Shown: positions 44,727 to 55,549, counted from the first letter of the stretch. The stretch is 64,000 nt of DNA from Pectobacterium brasiliense (GCF_013449685.1 NZ_JACDSF010000042.1:72267-136266); one strand, 5' to 3'. Program-made: numbers and translations. The notes: generated from the letters alone by a model not told the origin.

Positions 44727-45836
44727 ATGCGGATTGCATCATTTTTCATTGTACTGCTGACGTTACTGACGCTGAATATTGCCCCTGCGTCGGCAGAGAG
44801 AATTCGCGATCTGGTAAATATCCAGGGCGTGCGTGGTAATGCGTTAATTGGTTATGGTTTAGTGGTTGGCCTAGATGGCTCGGGTGACCAGACCACGCAG
44901 ACACCGTTTACGACGCAAAGCTTAACTAACATGCTTTCCCAGTTGGGGATTACCGTTCCTGCCGGAACCAACATGCAGTTGAAGAATGTGGCGGCGGTAA
45001 TGGTAACGGCGGAACTTCCACCTTTCGGTAGATCCGGCCAAAACATTGACGTTGTTGTCTCCTCACTCGGTAACGCGAAGAGCCTGCGAGGCGGGACGTT
45101 GTTAATGACGCCATTGAAAGGTGTCGATAACCAAGTGTATGCCCTCGCCCAGGGTAACGTTTTAGTTGGTGGTGCTGGTGCTTCTGCTGGTGGAAGCAGT
45201 GTTCAGGTAAACCAACTTGCTGGTGGCAGAATCAGTAATGGTGCCGTCATCGAGAGAGAGCTACCTAGCACGTTTGGCACGTCAAATACGATAATGCTGC
45301 AACTGAAGAATGACGACTTCTCGATGGCGCAGAAAGTCAGCGATGCAATCAATCGTTCTGGGTACGGTGGTACAGCGACTCCGCTGGATTCTCGTACCAT
45401 TCAGGTACTTGCTCCGCATGGCAACAGTTCTCAGGTTCGCTTTTTGGCTGATGTCCAGAATATTGAAGTTAACGTCGGTATTCAGGATGCCAAGGTCATT
45501 ATTAATTCTCGTACCGGATCTGTTGTGATGAATCGTGATGTTACGCTGGATAGCTGTGCTATCGCCCAGGGTAACCTCTCTGTGACAATCAATCAGCAGG
45601 CTAACGTCAGCCAACCTAATACTCCATTTGGTGGTGGTCAGACGGTTGTAACACCGCAAACAGAGATTTCGGTTCAGCAAGCGGGTGGTGCCTTGCAGCG
45701 TGTCAATTCCAGCGCCAACCTTAATAATGTTGTGCGTGCACTGAATTCTCTGGGGGCGACGCCGATGGAGCTGATGTCTATTCTGCAGGCGATGCAAAGC
45801 GCAGGATGTTTGCGTGCCAAACTGGAAATTATCTGA
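44727..45836 (+). CDS. flgI: flagellar P-ring protein FlgI
   Basis: A 369-residue periplasmic protein with a signal peptide ending PASA before [15 protein letters not shown]. The core [20 protein letters not shown] is family-specific. It forms the peptidoglycan-level bushing and needs FlgA. The ATG at 44727 has GAGG upstream; an in-frame ATG at 44616 lies inside flgH and is rejected. Its stop overlaps the flgJ start (TGATG). Confidence 0.97.
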   Translation: MRIASFFIVLLTLLTLNIAPASAERIRDLVNIQGVRGNALIGYGLVVGLDGSGDQTTQTPFTTQSLTNMLSQLGITVPAGTNMQLKNVAAVMVTAELPPFGRSGQNIDVVVSSLGNAKSLRGGTLLMTPLKGVDNQVYALAQGNVLVGGAGASAGGSSVQVNQLAGGRISNGAVIERELPSTFGTSNTIMLQLKNDDFSMAQKVSDAINRSGYGGTATPLDSRTIQVLAPHGNSSQVRFLADVQNIEVNVGIQDAKVIINSRTGSVVMNRDVTLDSCAIAQGNLSVTINQQANVSQPNTPFGGGQTVVTPQTEISVQQAGGALQRVNSSANLNNVVRALNSLGATPMELMSILQAMQSAGCLRAKLEII

Positions 45837-46798
45837 TGAGTGACATGCAGACGCTGAATAATGCGGCCTATGATGCGCAGTCCCTGAATACGTTGAAGCG
45901 TGAAGTTTCAGGTAATCCTCAAAGCAAAGAGGGGATCAGGGCAGTTGCGCAACAAATGGAAGGCGTGTTTGTGCAATTAATGATGAAAAGCATGCGTTCA
46001 GCGATTCCGCAGGACGGGCTCTTCAACAGCGATCAGACGCGTCTGTATACCTCAATGTATGACCAGCAAATTGCTCAAGAGATCTCAACTAAGGGCAAAG
46101 GACTTGGGCTTGCGGATGTTATGGTTGAGCAATTGACCCGCCAATCTCCTGATGTAACAGCAGCTAAAGCTCCGGTTCCTTCCGTTCCATTAACATTCGA
46201 TGGTGATGTACTCAAAAGTATGCCCACTGCGGCCGTGGAGCAGATGGTACGTAAAGCGCTACCCAAATTGCCTACAACAGGTTCAGCGTTGCCGTTATCC
46301 AATAGTAATTTTGTGTCTCAGATTTCTTTACCTGCTCAGATTGCCAGCCAGCATAGCGGTATACCTCACCATCTTATTATTGCTCAGGCTGCACTTGAGT
46401 CCGGTTGGGGTCAGCGTGAAATTCCTACCGAAGATGGGCGTCCAAGCCACAATTTATTCGGCATTAAGGCTGGCGGCAATTGGAATGGACCAACCACTGA
46501 GATAACCACGACAGAGTATGAGCAAGGTGTAGCTAAAAAGGTAAAAGCCAGCTTCAGGGTGTACGATTCCTATATTGAAGCGATTGGTGATTATGTGAAA
46601 TTGTTGACCAATAACCCACGCTACTCTGCTGTGATGAGTGCCGGAACGGCTGAGCAAGCGGCACATGCATTGCAAAAAGCGGGTTATGCAACCGATCCGC
46701 AATATGCTCAGAAACTGGTTAATATGATCCAGCAAATGAAAAATTCTGGTGAGAAAGTGGCGAAAGCCTACACGCACGATTTGAGCCGCCTATTTTGA
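45836..46798 (+). CDS. flgJ: rod cap and peptidoglycan hydrolase FlgJ
   Basis: A 320-residue two-domain protein. The N-terminal rod-cap part (about 1-100) has QQMEGVFVQLMMKSMRSAIP; the C-terminal glucosaminidase part (about 170-320) has the catalytic Glu in AQAALESGWGQR and NLFGIKAGGNW. It opens the cell wall for the rod. I chose the ATG at 45836, overlapping the flgI stop by one base, which gives the usual MSDMQTLNN start. Confidence 0.96.
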   Translation: MSDMQTLNNAAYDAQSLNTLKREVSGNPQSKEGIRAVAQQMEGVFVQLMMKSMRSAIPQDGLFNSDQTRLYTSMYDQQIAQEISTKGKGLGLADVMVEQLTRQSPDVTAAKAPVPSVPLTFDGDVLKSMPTAAVEQMVRKALPKLPTTGSALPLSNSNFVSQISLPAQIASQHSGIPHHLIIAQAALESGWGQREIPTEDGRPSHNLFGIKAGGNWNGPTTEITTTEYEQGVAKKVKASFRVYDSYIEAIGDYVKLLTNNPRYSAVMSAGTAEQAAHALQKAGYATDPQYAQKLVNMIQQMKNSGEKVAKAYTHDLSRLF

Positions 46799-46807
46799 TT
46801 TTTTTAT

Positions 46808-46834
46808 TCAAGATTTACGCGTCCTGACCGATAA
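46808..46834 (+). promoter_or_regulatory. sigma-28 promoter of flgKL
   Basis: TCAAGATT, 11 bases, then ACCGATAA matches the FliA consensus with one change in each element. It lies 91 bases before flgK. A second possible -35, TAAAGTAT at 46833, has no good -10. Confidence 0.7.
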
Positions 46835-46924
46835 AGTATTTAACTTACGTGGCGTATTTGCTGCTTTCAGCATTTGATTAATCGCGCAGGGCGAGAAGAG
46901 CCTGTGTAAAAGGAACAACATCCT

Positions 46925-48619
46925 ATGTCCAATTTACTTAACACTGCGATGAGTGGCTTAAAAGGTGCACAGGTTGCGCTGAGTGTCGTGAGTAACAACA
47001 TTAGCAATCAAGCTGTTACTGGCTATAGCAGGCAAAATGCGATACTTGAGCAGACAATAAGCAGTGCTACGTCGGCTGGATATGTGGGAAATGGTGTCAA
47101 TACCGTTAGCATCAATCGCCAGTATAATGAATTTATTACCAACCAGCTACGTTCCGCTCAGACGACAAGCAGTTCAGTTACCGCTTATTACGAGCAAGTT
47201 TCCAAGATCGATAATCTGCTGGCTAGCAGTACAACGAGCCTTTCATCAACCATACAGGGCTTCTTTTCTAACCTGCAAAACCTCACCAGTAACGCAGGTG
47301 ATTCGTCGACTCGTCAAACGGTACTGGGTAAAGCTGAAGGGCTGGTAAACCAATTCAAGGTCACGGATAAATATCTGCGTGATATGGATAGCGGGCTGAA
47401 TACCCAGATTCAAAGTATTGTCGGCCAAGTTAATACTTATACCAAACAAATTGCATCTTTAAATAATGATATCAATCGCTTATTAGGATCAAATAATGGT
47501 GCAATGCCTAATGATTTGCTCGATCAGCGCGATACATTAGTCGATCAGCTTAATAAGTTAGTGGGAGTTGATGTCGTCATTCAGGATGGAACGGTTTATA
47601 ACGTTACGTTAAAGAATGGGACTAACCTCGTTCAGGCAGGCAGTAGTAATCAATTGGTAGCAATAGGTTCGAGTAGCGATGCAACTCGCCTTACCATTGG
47701 TTATCAAGATCGATCAGATAGAGTTGTCACGTTGAATGAGAGTACGTTAACGGGCGGTTCATTAGGGGGATTGCTCTCCTTCCGTTCAGAGACGCTGGAT
47801 GGGGCACGCAATCAGTTAGGGCAGTTAGCGCTGGCATTCGCTGATGCGTTTAATACCCAACATCAAGAAGGTTACGACCGCGATGGCGTTAAAGGCGGTG
47901 ATTTCTTCTCTTTTGGTAAGGCTGTGGTTCTGAACGACAGCAAGAATGCTGGCAACGCAGTGTTAACTCCGTCTTACACCGATACTAAAGATGTGCAGGC
48001 AACTAATTATTCGATTAAATACGATGGCGCTAATTGGCAAGTCACTCGTTTATCTGATAATTCAACATTCACAGCAGCGGTGGATACCTCTGATAACAGC
48101 TTGAATTTTGATGGTGTCAAAATGGCTATCACAGGCACACCTGCAACGAATGACAGTTTCCTGCTTAAGCCGGTCAATGACGCCATTATTGATATGTCAG
48201 TCGCTATCTCCGATCCGAATAAGATTGCTGCGGCATCCGTTAAGCTTGACGAAAACGGTACCCCAGTTTTGGACGCAAGCGGTAATCCTGTGTTTGGCGG
48301 TGTGAGTGATAACATCAACGCTAAGGCACTGCTTGCTTTGCAGAATGAAAAAATAGTAGGTGGAAAAGCGAGCGTTTCTGGGGCCTATGCTAGTTTGGTA
48401 GGTACAATTGGTAACCAAACCAGTACGCTGAAGATAAATAATACATCGCAGCAAAACGTTGTTAAGCAGTTGACAGCAGAACAGCAGTCCGTATCCGGTG
48501 TAAACCTGGATGAAGAGTACGGCGATTTGATGCGGTATCAGCAATACTATATGGCAAATGCTCAAGTCATCAAAACAGCACAATCTATATTTGATGCACT
48601 TTTAGCGGCTCGTAACTAG
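46925..48619 (+). CDS. flgK: hook-filament junction protein FlgK
   Basis: A 564-residue protein (HAP1) with conserved ends: LLNTAMSGLKGAQVALSVVS and NNISNQAVTGYSRQ at the start, GVNLDEEYGDLMRYQQYYMA at the finish. It joins hook to FlgL and filament and is exported with FlgN. AAAGGA lies before the ATG. flgL follows after 31 bases. Confidence 0.97.
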   Translation: MSNLLNTAMSGLKGAQVALSVVSNNISNQAVTGYSRQNAILEQTISSATSAGYVGNGVNTVSINRQYNEFITNQLRSAQTTSSSVTAYYEQVSKIDNLLASSTTSLSSTIQGFFSNLQNLTSNAGDSSTRQTVLGKAEGLVNQFKVTDKYLRDMDSGLNTQIQSIVGQVNTYTKQIASLNNDINRLLGSNNGAMPNDLLDQRDTLVDQLNKLVGVDVVIQDGTVYNVTLKNGTNLVQAGSSNQLVAIGSSSDATRLTIGYQDRSDRVVTLNESTLTGGSLGGLLSFRSETLDGARNQLGQLALAFADAFNTQHQEGYDRDGVKGGDFFSFGKAVVLNDSKNAGNAVLTPSYTDTKDVQATNYSIKYDGANWQVTRLSDNSTFTAAVDTSDNSLNFDGVKMAITGTPATNDSFLLKPVNDAIIDMSVAISDPNKIAAASVKLDENGTPVLDASGNPVFGGVSDNINAKALLALQNEKIVGGKASVSGAYASLVGTIGNQTSTLKINNTSQQNVVKQLTAEQQSVSGVNLDEEYGDLMRYQQYYMANAQVIKTAQSIFDALLAARN

Positions 48620-48650
48620 TTTGACCATTTGATTGAGAGGAAGTAATACC

Positions 48651-49604
48651 ATGCGTTTAAGTACTAGCATGATATATCAGCAAAATATGCAAGGCATTAT
48701 TAATGGTCAGGCGACGTGGCAAAAAACGGGTGAGCAGTTAGCAACGGGCAAACGTGTCGTAAACCCATCAGATGATCCGATTGCAGCAGCAAATGTTATT
48801 ATGATTGGCCAGTCTCAGTCGGAGAACAGCCAGTATACGCTAGCGCGTACGTTTGCTAAACAAAGTATGTCTCTGGAAGAGTCTATTTTAGGTAAAAGCA
48901 CTACTACGATCACTAGTGCATTAAGTGAAGTAATTAAGGCGGGCGGAACTAATAATGATGATAACCGTAGCTCAATCGCAGCATCGTTACGTGGCATGAA
49001 AGCTGAATTGTTGAATATGGCTAATAGCACCGATGGCAATGGTAATTATATTTTCTCAGGTTATGAAACTGATAAAACTCCCTTTGTCGAAGGTGCATCT
49101 GGTGTTGAATATCAAGGCGGATATCAGGCCATTTCACAACAAGTGGATTCTTCTCGTTCTATGACAGTGAGCCATATTGGCTCTGATGTATTTATGCGGG
49201 CTACTGGTGGCGCAAAAACTGAACCTGATGGTAGTGTACAGGCTGATTTATTTGAAAGTCTTGATCTTGCTATCAAAGCACTTGAAACGCCGCTCGATGG
49301 TGCTGATGATGCAACGAAAGCCAGTGTTGCTGCTGCGATGGATACAGCAAACCGCGGTTTAAACAACTCATTTAATAATATTTCAGCCGTTCGTGCAGAG
49401 TTGGGTATCCAGCTCAATGAAATTGATAATCTTGATGCTATTGGTAAAGACCGTGATGTAGCGAATAAAACAGCGCTGTCGCAATTACAAGATACAGACT
49501 GGTATGAGGCGATTTCCTCTTACATCATGCAACAGTCTTCTCTGCAGGCCTCTTATACGGCTTTCCAGAATATGCAGGGAATGTCGTTATTCCAGATGAG
49601 GTAG
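48651..49604 (+). CDS. flgL: hook-filament junction protein FlgL
   Basis: A 317-residue flagellin-like protein (HAP3). The N-terminus MRLSTSMIYQQNMQGIINGQ and GKRVVNPSDDPIAAA, and the C-terminal DTDWYEAISSYIMQQSSLQA, are the conserved helices. The ATG at 48651 gives the E. coli length and has GAGAGGAAG about 8 bases upstream; a TTG six codons earlier overlaps that site. It ends the flgKL operon. Confidence 0.97.
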   Translation: MRLSTSMIYQQNMQGIINGQATWQKTGEQLATGKRVVNPSDDPIAAANVIMIGQSQSENSQYTLARTFAKQSMSLEESILGKSTTTITSALSEVIKAGGTNNDDNRSSIAASLRGMKAELLNMANSTDGNGNYIFSGYETDKTPFVEGASGVEYQGGYQAISQQVDSSRSMTVSHIGSDVFMRATGGAKTEPDGSVQADLFESLDLAIKALETPLDGADDATKASVAAAMDTANRGLNNSFNNISAVRAELGIQLNEIDNLDAIGKDRDVANKTALSQLQDTDWYEAISSYIMQQSSLQASYTAFQNMQGMSLFQMR

Positions 49605-49905
49605 TAGTCATAGACGATATTTTTCTATACTACTCTACGGTTTGAATACGCTTAAACCGGGCGTATTTTTTGGGCGTGTCATTCTCTTTATTGTATTGAA
49701 TGACATGCCATTTTTTATTCCTCATTTCTTTATGCCCTCCTGCTATTTCTTTCGATATTTAGTTCATTGAGAGTGAGATGATTGTGTAAACATGTCTCAT
49801 CACCGCTGCAATTCCTAAGTAATATACGCATTGGGATTAACGACGTGCACTCTACCCATCGTCTGAACTTTGTTCAATACTGAGTTTATACTTGCCTGCA
49901 GGCTG
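49605..49905. other. gap between convergent flgL and fliR
   Basis: About 300 bases holding the terminator at 49645-49671 and otherwise no gene or repeat that I can support. No clear terminator was found for the minus-strand fliR end. Confidence 0.5.
49645..49671 (+). terminator. Rho-independent terminator after flgL
   Basis: AATACGC and GCGTATT form a 7-bp stem with a 9-base loop, directly followed by TTTT. It starts 41 bases after the flgL stop. Confidence 0.75.
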
Positions 49906-50691
49906 TCAGGAACTTGCTAGCTGAGTGAGAATATCAGCGAGTAAATCGAAAACTTCGCTGAATAAATGCTCTGCAAAGGGAGGGATAAGGGGAAGTAATA
50001 AACCTAACGTCATGATTCCCACTGTGAGTGTAATGGGGAAGCCAACGACAAATATCGAGAGCTGGGGCGCCATACGGTTAAGCATGCCTAATGCCAGGTT
50101 GATGGTCAGTAATAGCGTTATAATGGGCAATGCCAACATCAATCCATTAATAAAGATTAACCCGCCGGCGCGCGCAAGAGCGAGAAAGGCATGGCTGTTA
50201 ATAGGATTGGTACTGATGGGCAGAGTATAGAAACTATCTGCTAATAGTGAAATCATCCAGAGGTGCCCATCAAAGGTTAAGAACAATAAAATTGCGAGAA
50301 TATTCAGGAAACGGGCGATTACCTGCATATTCGGGCCACCAGTGGGATCAAAGAAGGTCGCAAAAGCGAGCCCCATTTGTAAGCCAATGAGTTCGCCAGC
50401 ATGGCGAATAGCGGCAAATGCTAACTGCATTGATAGGCCGAGCATAACACCGATGAGAATTTGCTGTATTAACAGCCATACACCCATGACGGAAAAAATA
50501 GGCGTGGTATTTAACGGTAAATAGGGCACAACGAGTAGGGTAATCAGTACACCCAGACCGATTTTTACCCGATTGCCAATTGCTCTTTCGTTAAAGACCG
50601 GTGCGGTGCTGATCAGTGCGAGAATTCTGACAAAAGGCCAGAAAAACTGACTGGCCCAATTCATTATGTCCCAGCTGTTGAACGTCAGCAT
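49906..50691 (-). CDS. fliR: flagellar type III export protein FliR
   Basis: A 261-residue membrane protein with about six hydrophobic segments and the conserved [20 protein letters not shown] near the N-terminus. It forms the FliPQR export pore. It is the last gene of the fliLMNOPQR unit and begins 2 bases after the fliQ stop. Confidence 0.96.
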   Translation of the reverse strand: MLTFNSWDIMNWASQFFWPFVRILALISTAPVFNERAIGNRVKIGLGVLITLLVVPYLPLNTTPIFSVMGVWLLIQQILIGVMLGLSMQLAFAAIRHAGELIGLQMGLAFATFFDPTGGPNMQVIARFLNILAILLFLTFDGHLWMISLLADSFYTLPISTNPINSHAFLALARAGGLIFINGLMLALPIITLLLTINLALGMLNRMAPQLSIFVVGFPITLTVGIMTLGLLLPLIPPFAEHLFSEVFDLLADILTQLASS

Positions 50692-50693
50692 AC

Positions 50694-50963
50694 TTACCCA
50701 ATAATGTTAGGTAACTGGCCGAATAGCGTACGCATATAGTCCAGCATGAGGTTTAACATCCAAGGGCCAGCGATCACTAAGGTGAAGAAGACCGTTAGGA
50801 TTTTAGGGATAAACGACAGCGTCATTTCGTTTATCTGAGTGGCTGCCTGCAGGAGGCTAATAAGCAGACCGCTGAGTAGTGCTGCCATCAACGGAGGTGC
50901 TGCCAACGCCAATGCTACCTTCATTGCCTCATAGCCAAGTGCCATTACCGATTCTGGTGTCAT
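50694..50963 (-). CDS. fliQ: flagellar type III export protein FliQ
   Basis: An 89-residue protein with two membrane segments ([39 protein letters not shown]) and the conserved [16 protein letters not shown] loop. Four copies join FliP and FliR in the export pore. It lies 20 bases after fliP. Confidence 0.96.
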   Translation of the reverse strand: MTPESVMALGYEAMKVALALAAPPLMAALLSGLLISLLQAATQINEMTLSFIPKILTVFFTLVIAGPWMLNLMLDYMRTLFGQLPNIIG

Positions 50964-50983
50964 AGTCGCATTCCTCTCTTCGT

Positions 50984-51760
50984 CTAACTATAAAAACTCT
51001 GCGCTAATGAACCGAGTAGCAACTGCCAGCCATCGACTAATACGAAAAGCATGAGTTTAAAAGGCAATGAAATAGTTGCCGGAGGAACCATCATCATCCC
51101 TAGCGCCATCAATACGCTGGCAACAACGAGGTCAATGATGAGGAAAGGGATAAATACCGTGAAACCAATTTGGAAAGCCGTTTTTAGCTCACTTGTCACA
51201 AATGCGGGGAGAAGTACACGCATGGGTACTGCTTCAGGCCCTTGGATCTCTGTAATTTCTGCCAGCCGAGTAAATAATGCCAGATCGGTTTCCCGAGTCT
51301 GCCGCAGCATGAACTCACGCACGGGTTGTGCGCCACGTTCTATAGCGACTTCCATGCTGATTTGTTCCTGAGTGAAGGGAAGATAAGCGTCGTCATAAAC
51401 GCGGTTTAGTACCGGCGACATGACAAAAAATGTCAGAAAAAGCGTTAATCCGAGCAATACCTGGTTCGGTGGTGCGGTTGGCGTACCCAGCGCATTACGT
51501 AACAAGCTCAACACAATGATGATTCGGGTGAAGCTTGTCATCATTAACAATGCAGCAGGAAGAAACGTTAATGACGTGAGGAAAACCAGCGTCTGTACGG
51601 ATAGCGTCCAGCTCTGTCCACCGTTAGACAGAGGTTGCGTCACAATACCAGGAAGCTGTGCCCACACCGAGGGTGCCATAAACAATAAACCTATGGCTAA
51701 ACCGTAGCGCAGTGTGCGAAGCAGGGGGGTGATACGAAAATAATTAGGCAATGCACTCAT
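50984..51760 (-). CDS. fliP: flagellar type III export protein FliP
   Basis: A 258-residue protein with a cleavable signal (ending VWA before [10 protein letters not shown]) and four membrane segments. Conserved [19 protein letters not shown] and [20 protein letters not shown] are present. Five copies form the core of the export pore. The N-terminal extension before the signal core is somewhat longer than in E. coli. The start overlaps the fliO stop by four bases. Confidence 0.96.
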   Translation of the reverse strand: MSALPNYFRITPLLRTLRYGLAIGLLFMAPSVWAQLPGIVTQPLSNGGQSWTLSVQTLVFLTSLTFLPAALLMMTSFTRIIIVLSLLRNALGTPTAPPNQVLLGLTLFLTFFVMSPVLNRVYDDAYLPFTQEQISMEVAIERGAQPVREFMLRQTRETDLALFTRLAEITEIQGPEAVPMRVLLPAFVTSELKTAFQIGFTVFIPFLIIDLVVASVLMALGMMMVPPATISLPFKLMLFVLVDGWQLLLGSLAQSFYS

Positions 51761-52179
51761 TCCGATTTTTCCGGACGCTTTAAAACTTTCTTTAACAGTT
51801 GATTAAAATCTACTGGCTTGGTGTCACCAGTTGAGGAACTGTCGTTGGTTTGTTGTGCTGGAAGTGTATGCAGCGGCGTGATTTGCTGAGCCGTAACACC
51901 TAACACCAGCCAGGTATTATCAACTTCTACAATAACGACACGTTCACGCTGCCCGATAGGGCAACTGGATACGACTTTTAACAACTTGTTTTGCTTGGCT
52001 TGGGGAGCAAAACCGAGTTTGCGAGCTAGCCAGGCAATCAGCAGAATAAATAATAAAATACCAGCTAGCACGCTACCAACCTGTGTCAGTAACATGCTGC
52101 CGGTAAGTGGTGGCTCAGTAACCAGTGTTGACTGCTGACTTGCTACTGGGGCCGGAGATGATATCGAGGCTATCGCCAT
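51757..52179 (-). CDS. fliO: flagellar export assembly factor FliO
   Basis: A 140-residue protein with one membrane segment ([20 protein letters not shown]) and a cytoplasmic domain ([20 protein letters not shown]). It assists FliP complex assembly. The Met start shares one base with the fliN stop (TAATG). It is the least conserved protein of the fli export set. Confidence 0.93.
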   Translation of the reverse strand: MAIASISSPAPVASQQSTLVTEPPLTGSMLLTQVGSVLAGILLFILLIAWLARKLGFAPQAKQNKLLKVVSSCPIGQRERVVIVEVDNTWLVLGVTAQQITPLHTLPAQQTNDSSSTGDTKPVDFNQLLKKVLKRPEKSE

Positions 52180-52592
52180 TAACGACTCAGGCGGCGCATA
52201 CGTTCGGATGGCGTGATGATATCTGTAATACGGACACCGTACTTGTCAGATACCACAACAACCTCTCCCTGAGCGATCAGATAACCATTGATGAGGATAT
52301 CCAAGGGTTCACCTGCTAAGCCATCAAGTGCAACAACGGAGCCCTGAGTCAGGCGTAGTAACTCTTTTATCGTCATTTTTGTCCGGCCAAGCTCAACGGT
52401 GAGTTTGACAGGAATATCCAATATCAGGTCGATATCCTGCAGAGCACCTAATGGGTCATGACCCTCTAGCGACTTAAAAATACCTTCCGTTGTCGCGGCC
52501 GGTTTTTCTGCAGCCTGCTGCTCGTTAAATGCATCAGCCCACAGATCGTCCACTGATTCCTTGTCGTCGGACGGCTTCTTGGTGTCACTCAT
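52179..52592 (-). CDS. fliN: flagellar motor switch protein FliN
   Basis: A 137-residue switch protein. The acidic, alanine-rich N-terminus leads to the SpoA domain (LILDIPVKLTVELGRTKMTI, VVALDGLAGEPLDILINGYL). It builds the lower C ring with FliM and binds CheY-P and FliH. It overlaps the end of fliM by 8 bases. Confidence 0.97.
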   Translation of the reverse strand: MSDTKKPSDDKESVDDLWADAFNEQQAAEKPAATTEGIFKSLEGHDPLGALQDIDLILDIPVKLTVELGRTKMTIKELLRLTQGSVVALDGLAGEPLDILINGYLIAQGEVVVVSDKYGVRITDIITPSERMRRLSR

Positions 52593-53598
52593 GGGGCTGT
52601 TCCTCGTTATCCAGAGAATTCAATATAGGGTTAATCAAATGTTCAACACGTAAGGCATATTGCCCGTTCAATGTGCCATATTGGCTGGTTAGCACAGGCA
52701 CACCGTCAACATGAGCAACGATTTTGTCAGGTTTGTCGATCGGTAAGACATCACCGGGCTGTAGTTTCAGAATCTTGGAGAGTCGCAGCGGAATATCAAC
52801 AAAGTTTGCAACTAATTCTAATTCGGAATGCTGTACCTGCTTGGCTAAGGTGTCTCGCCAACTCTGATCTTCCTGACGCGAGTTTTCCAATGGTGGATTC
52901 GCGAGCAGTTCACGTAGCGGCTCGATCATTGAAAAAGGGATACAGATGTTAAATTCACCCATTAGCGAACCGATCTCAACATGAAATGGTGTCGTCACGA
53001 CGATATCATTAGGTGATGTCGTGATATTGGTAAACTTGACCTGCATTTCTGAACGCACGTATTCGATATCAAGTTTGTAAATCGCATTCCAGGCTTCGCC
53101 ATAGGCTTCCAGAGCCAGGCGTAACATACGTTTGATTACTCTTTGCTCTGTATGGGTAAATTCGCGACCTTCTACTTTCGTCGGGAAACGACCGTCACCG
53201 CCGAAAAGGTTATCTACAGCGATAAACACCAAACTTGGCGAAAACACAAACAATGCAGTACCGCGTAGCGGTTTTAAGTGGATAAGGTTCAGGTTTGTCG
53301 GTACCGGAAGGTTCCTGGCAAACTCATGATAAGGTTGGATCTTGATTCCACCCACCGTAATGTCTGGGCTACGGCGCAACAGGTTAAACAATGCCATTCT
53401 AAATTGACGCGCGAAACGTTCATTAATAATTTCTAATGCCTGTAAACGCTCGCGAATGACACGTCGCTGAGTGTTCGGATCATAGGGCTTAACGTCCCCG
53501 TCAGTTTTTGATGTCGCGTTGCTATCAGCGTCGCTATCGCCGCTGTCGCCATTCAATAGTGCATCAATTTCTGCTTGTGAAAGAATACTATCGCCCAT
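52585..53598 (-). CDS. fliM: flagellar motor switch protein FliM
   Basis: A 337-residue C-ring protein. MGDSILSQAEIDALLNGDSG is the CheY-P binding peptide, followed by an acidic linker, the middle domain (GGDGRFPTKVEGREFTHTEQ, IGSLMGEFNICIPFSMIEPL) and a C-terminal SpoA domain. It transmits CheY-P binding to FliG. Confidence 0.98.
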   Translation of the reverse strand: MGDSILSQAEIDALLNGDSGDSDADSNATSKTDGDVKPYDPNTQRRVIRERLQALEIINERFARQFRMALFNLLRRSPDITVGGIKIQPYHEFARNLPVPTNLNLIHLKPLRGTALFVFSPSLVFIAVDNLFGGDGRFPTKVEGREFTHTEQRVIKRMLRLALEAYGEAWNAIYKLDIEYVRSEMQVKFTNITTSPNDIVVTTPFHVEIGSLMGEFNICIPFSMIEPLRELLANPPLENSRQEDQSWRDTLAKQVQHSELELVANFVDIPLRLSKILKLQPGDVLPIDKPDKIVAHVDGVPVLTSQYGTLNGQYALRVEHLINPILNSLDNEEQPHE

Positions 53599-53603
53599 AA
53601 TGG

Positions 53604-54083
53604 TTACCGCAGTATAAAGGCCGTGAACAGAACATCAGTAACGACCTGGTTAGGTTGACCAGGAACTAATGGTGGGCTTAGCACTTGCTTAATTTGCTCT
53701 ATCAGCTTCTGCTTACCTTGCTCATTGGCAAGCGCAATCGCATCCTGACGAGAAAGCAGTAATAAGAGTCGGCTACGAACTTCTGGCAGATAATTCGTAA
53801 ACCGTGTACGCGTGGCTTCATCGGGTAACCGCAGCGTGAATCCAACATATAACACGCGATCAGGATCATTATCTGCATTGACGAGATTAACGGTAAATGT
53901 ATCCAGTGGCATGAAAACAGGCTCTGGAGGTGGCGGCGCTTCCTGCTCAGCCGTTGCTGCGTTTTTCTGATTTAATAGCCACCAGGCGGCGCCCGCAGCG
54001 CCAGCCGCAGCGAGAGCAACGATAATCAGTAGTATTAGCCAAAAAGACCGTTTACGTCCTGGTCGAACTTGCATATCAGACAT
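53604..54083 (-). CDS. fliL: flagellar basal body-associated protein FliL
   Basis: A 159-residue inner-membrane protein with one segment ([20 protein letters not shown]) and a periplasmic domain ([20 protein letters not shown]). It surrounds and supports the stator. It is the first gene of the fliLMNOPQR run; the promoter should lie in the 155 bases shared with the end of fliK. Confidence 0.95.
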   Translation of the reverse strand: MSDMQVRPGRKRSFWLILLIIVALAAAGAAGAAWWLLNQKNAATAEQEAPPPPEPVFMPLDTFTVNLVNADNDPDRVLYVGFTLRLPDEATRTRFTNYLPEVRSRLLLLLSRQDAIALANEQGKQKLIEQIKQVLSPPLVPGQPNQVVTDVLFTAFILR

Positions 54084-54166
54084 AGATAAAGAGAGTTCCC
54101 GTTACTTATCGATATTTACTGCCGTATGAAACCAGCAATAAATAAATGCGTAATGTTGATGATTAT

Positions 54167-54204
54167 CCTGCCTATTGCTATGTTCAATACAAAGAATAGG
54201 CAGG
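54167..54204. repeat. inverted repeat between fliK and fliL
   Basis: CCTGCCTATT and AATAGGCAGG form perfect 10-bp arms around 18 bases. It could end fliK transcripts (no T-run) or be an activator site for fliL; the wide spacing favours a protein site, but it is not a clear FlhDC box. Confidence 0.5.
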
Positions 54205-54238
54205 GAAAACCGTGCTAACTTATTCGTTTACTTCAGTT

Positions 54239-55549
54239 TCAGGCAAAGATATCAACGCCGTTGACCGATGATGCCATTGATCTTAACGGTTCTGGTACGT
54301 TTAATAATTCACCTGTTGAGCCTTCTGCTGAATGACCAAATTGCTGCTGATAAGACGGGCCACGGTTAGTGCCATCGTTGTTATTACTGGCCATTTGCTG
54401 CTGCCAAGCAGAGGAATCACTGCCTACGCTGCTCTGACCAAGGTTAATTCCGCTCTCTGCCATCGAATTACGCAGGTGAGGCAGTGCAGCTTCTAGGGCT
54501 GAGCGAACCTGGCTGTTTGCTGAAGCCAGATGAATTTGAGCCTGGTTATCATCGATTTTTAGACTGATGTGCAGAGCACCCAATTCCTGTGGGTTCAAAC
54601 GTAACTCTACAGTCTGCTGACCATTACGGCTGAACATAATGATTTGCTGTCCCAATGCATCTTGCCATTGGGGGGAACCAAATGGTGCGTTCAACTGAGC
54701 GCTTGCTGGCTGAGGTGCTGGCGTGGTCGTTCCCACTGATGCTGGCTGAATATGCATCGCTTGTGCTACTGGCGGTGTTGTCTGAGACGCAGACGCACTG
54801 TTGGCTAACGCAGAGGCTGATTCAGACACATTGCGATCGCCCGCAAGGGAATTTGGCGTCGTTAGCGCAAACTTTGTAGCCTCATCAGCAGACTCGGTTG
54901 TTGATGAAATTTGCTTGGCTGCATGATGCAGATCCCTTGATATGCCTGCATCTTTATCTGGTGTCAGGGAAGCATCGAGCCATTTTGCCAGTGTGCCTTT
55001 AGCACTTTCACCCGTTGTGTTTAGTACTGATGCGGATGCCTCATTCTGGCGTTTGGCGTCAACGAGGCCAGGAATATTCACCCCCGTATTAACGACAGTT
55101 GCTGCAATATTATCAACAGCGGGTTGTGTAGGCAGCGACGTCGGCATTGTTTGCAACATAGCAAATAGCGCCTGCATGGCGATAGTGTCATCTGTCTTAC
55201 TGCTACTCTCTTCTTTATCCAGACTCTTAAACTTTGCCAGCCCTACAATTTCTGGATTTTGTTTACCCGCAGTAATCGTTGCGCCCGTGAGAGAACTGAA
55301 GGAAGAAAGCAGGGCATTTAGATCGTCAGGGCTAAGCGAAGCATTATCTTTTCCTAACGCGCTGAGCAGAGCTTCTTTCTCTACTTTATCGAACGATTTT
55401 TTACCCGAAGCATCATCGGCAGCTTGTGATATGCGTTTGCTCAACAGATCAACAAAATCTTTTGGTAGCTCACCCTGTGTCAGCAACGAAGCAGAAGAAC
55501 TGCTTGTATCACCGGCAGTGGTAGCTATAGGTAATGCGGATAGATTCAT
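54239..55549 (-). CDS. fliK: flagellar hook-length control protein FliK
   Basis: A 436-residue exported ruler. The Ser/Thr/Ala-rich N-terminal two thirds are variable; the C-terminal domain (VELRLNPQELGALHISLKID, QVRSALEAALPHLRNSMAES) is conserved and interacts with FlhB to switch export. It overlaps fliJ by four bases and ends the fliFGHIJK run. Confidence 0.94.
   Translation of the reverse strand: MNLSALPIATTAGDTSSSSASLLTQGELPKDFVDLLSKRISQAADDASGKKSFDKVEKEALLSALGKDNASLSPDDLNALLSSFSSLTGATITAGKQNPEIVGLAKFKSLDKEESSSKTDDTIAMQALFAMLQTMPTSLPTQPAVDNIAATVVNTGVNIPGLVDAKRQNEASASVLNTTGESAKGTLAKWLDASLTPDKDAGISRDLHHAAKQISSTTESADEATKFALTTPNSLAGDRNVSESASALANSASASQTTPPVAQAMHIQPASVGTTTPAPQPASAQLNAPFGSPQWQDALGQQIIMFSRNGQQTVELRLNPQELGALHISLKIDDNQAQIHLASANSQVRSALEAALPHLRNSMAESGINLGQSSVGSDSSAWQQQMASNNNDGTNRGPSYQQQFGHSAEGSTGELLNVPEPLRSMASSVNGVDIFA

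Noticed and set aside
46833..46860. TAAAGTAT as the -35 of the flgK promoter
   Set aside because: The sequence 11 bases later (GGCGTATT) is a poor -10, while TCAAGATT/ACCGATAA just upstream fits better.
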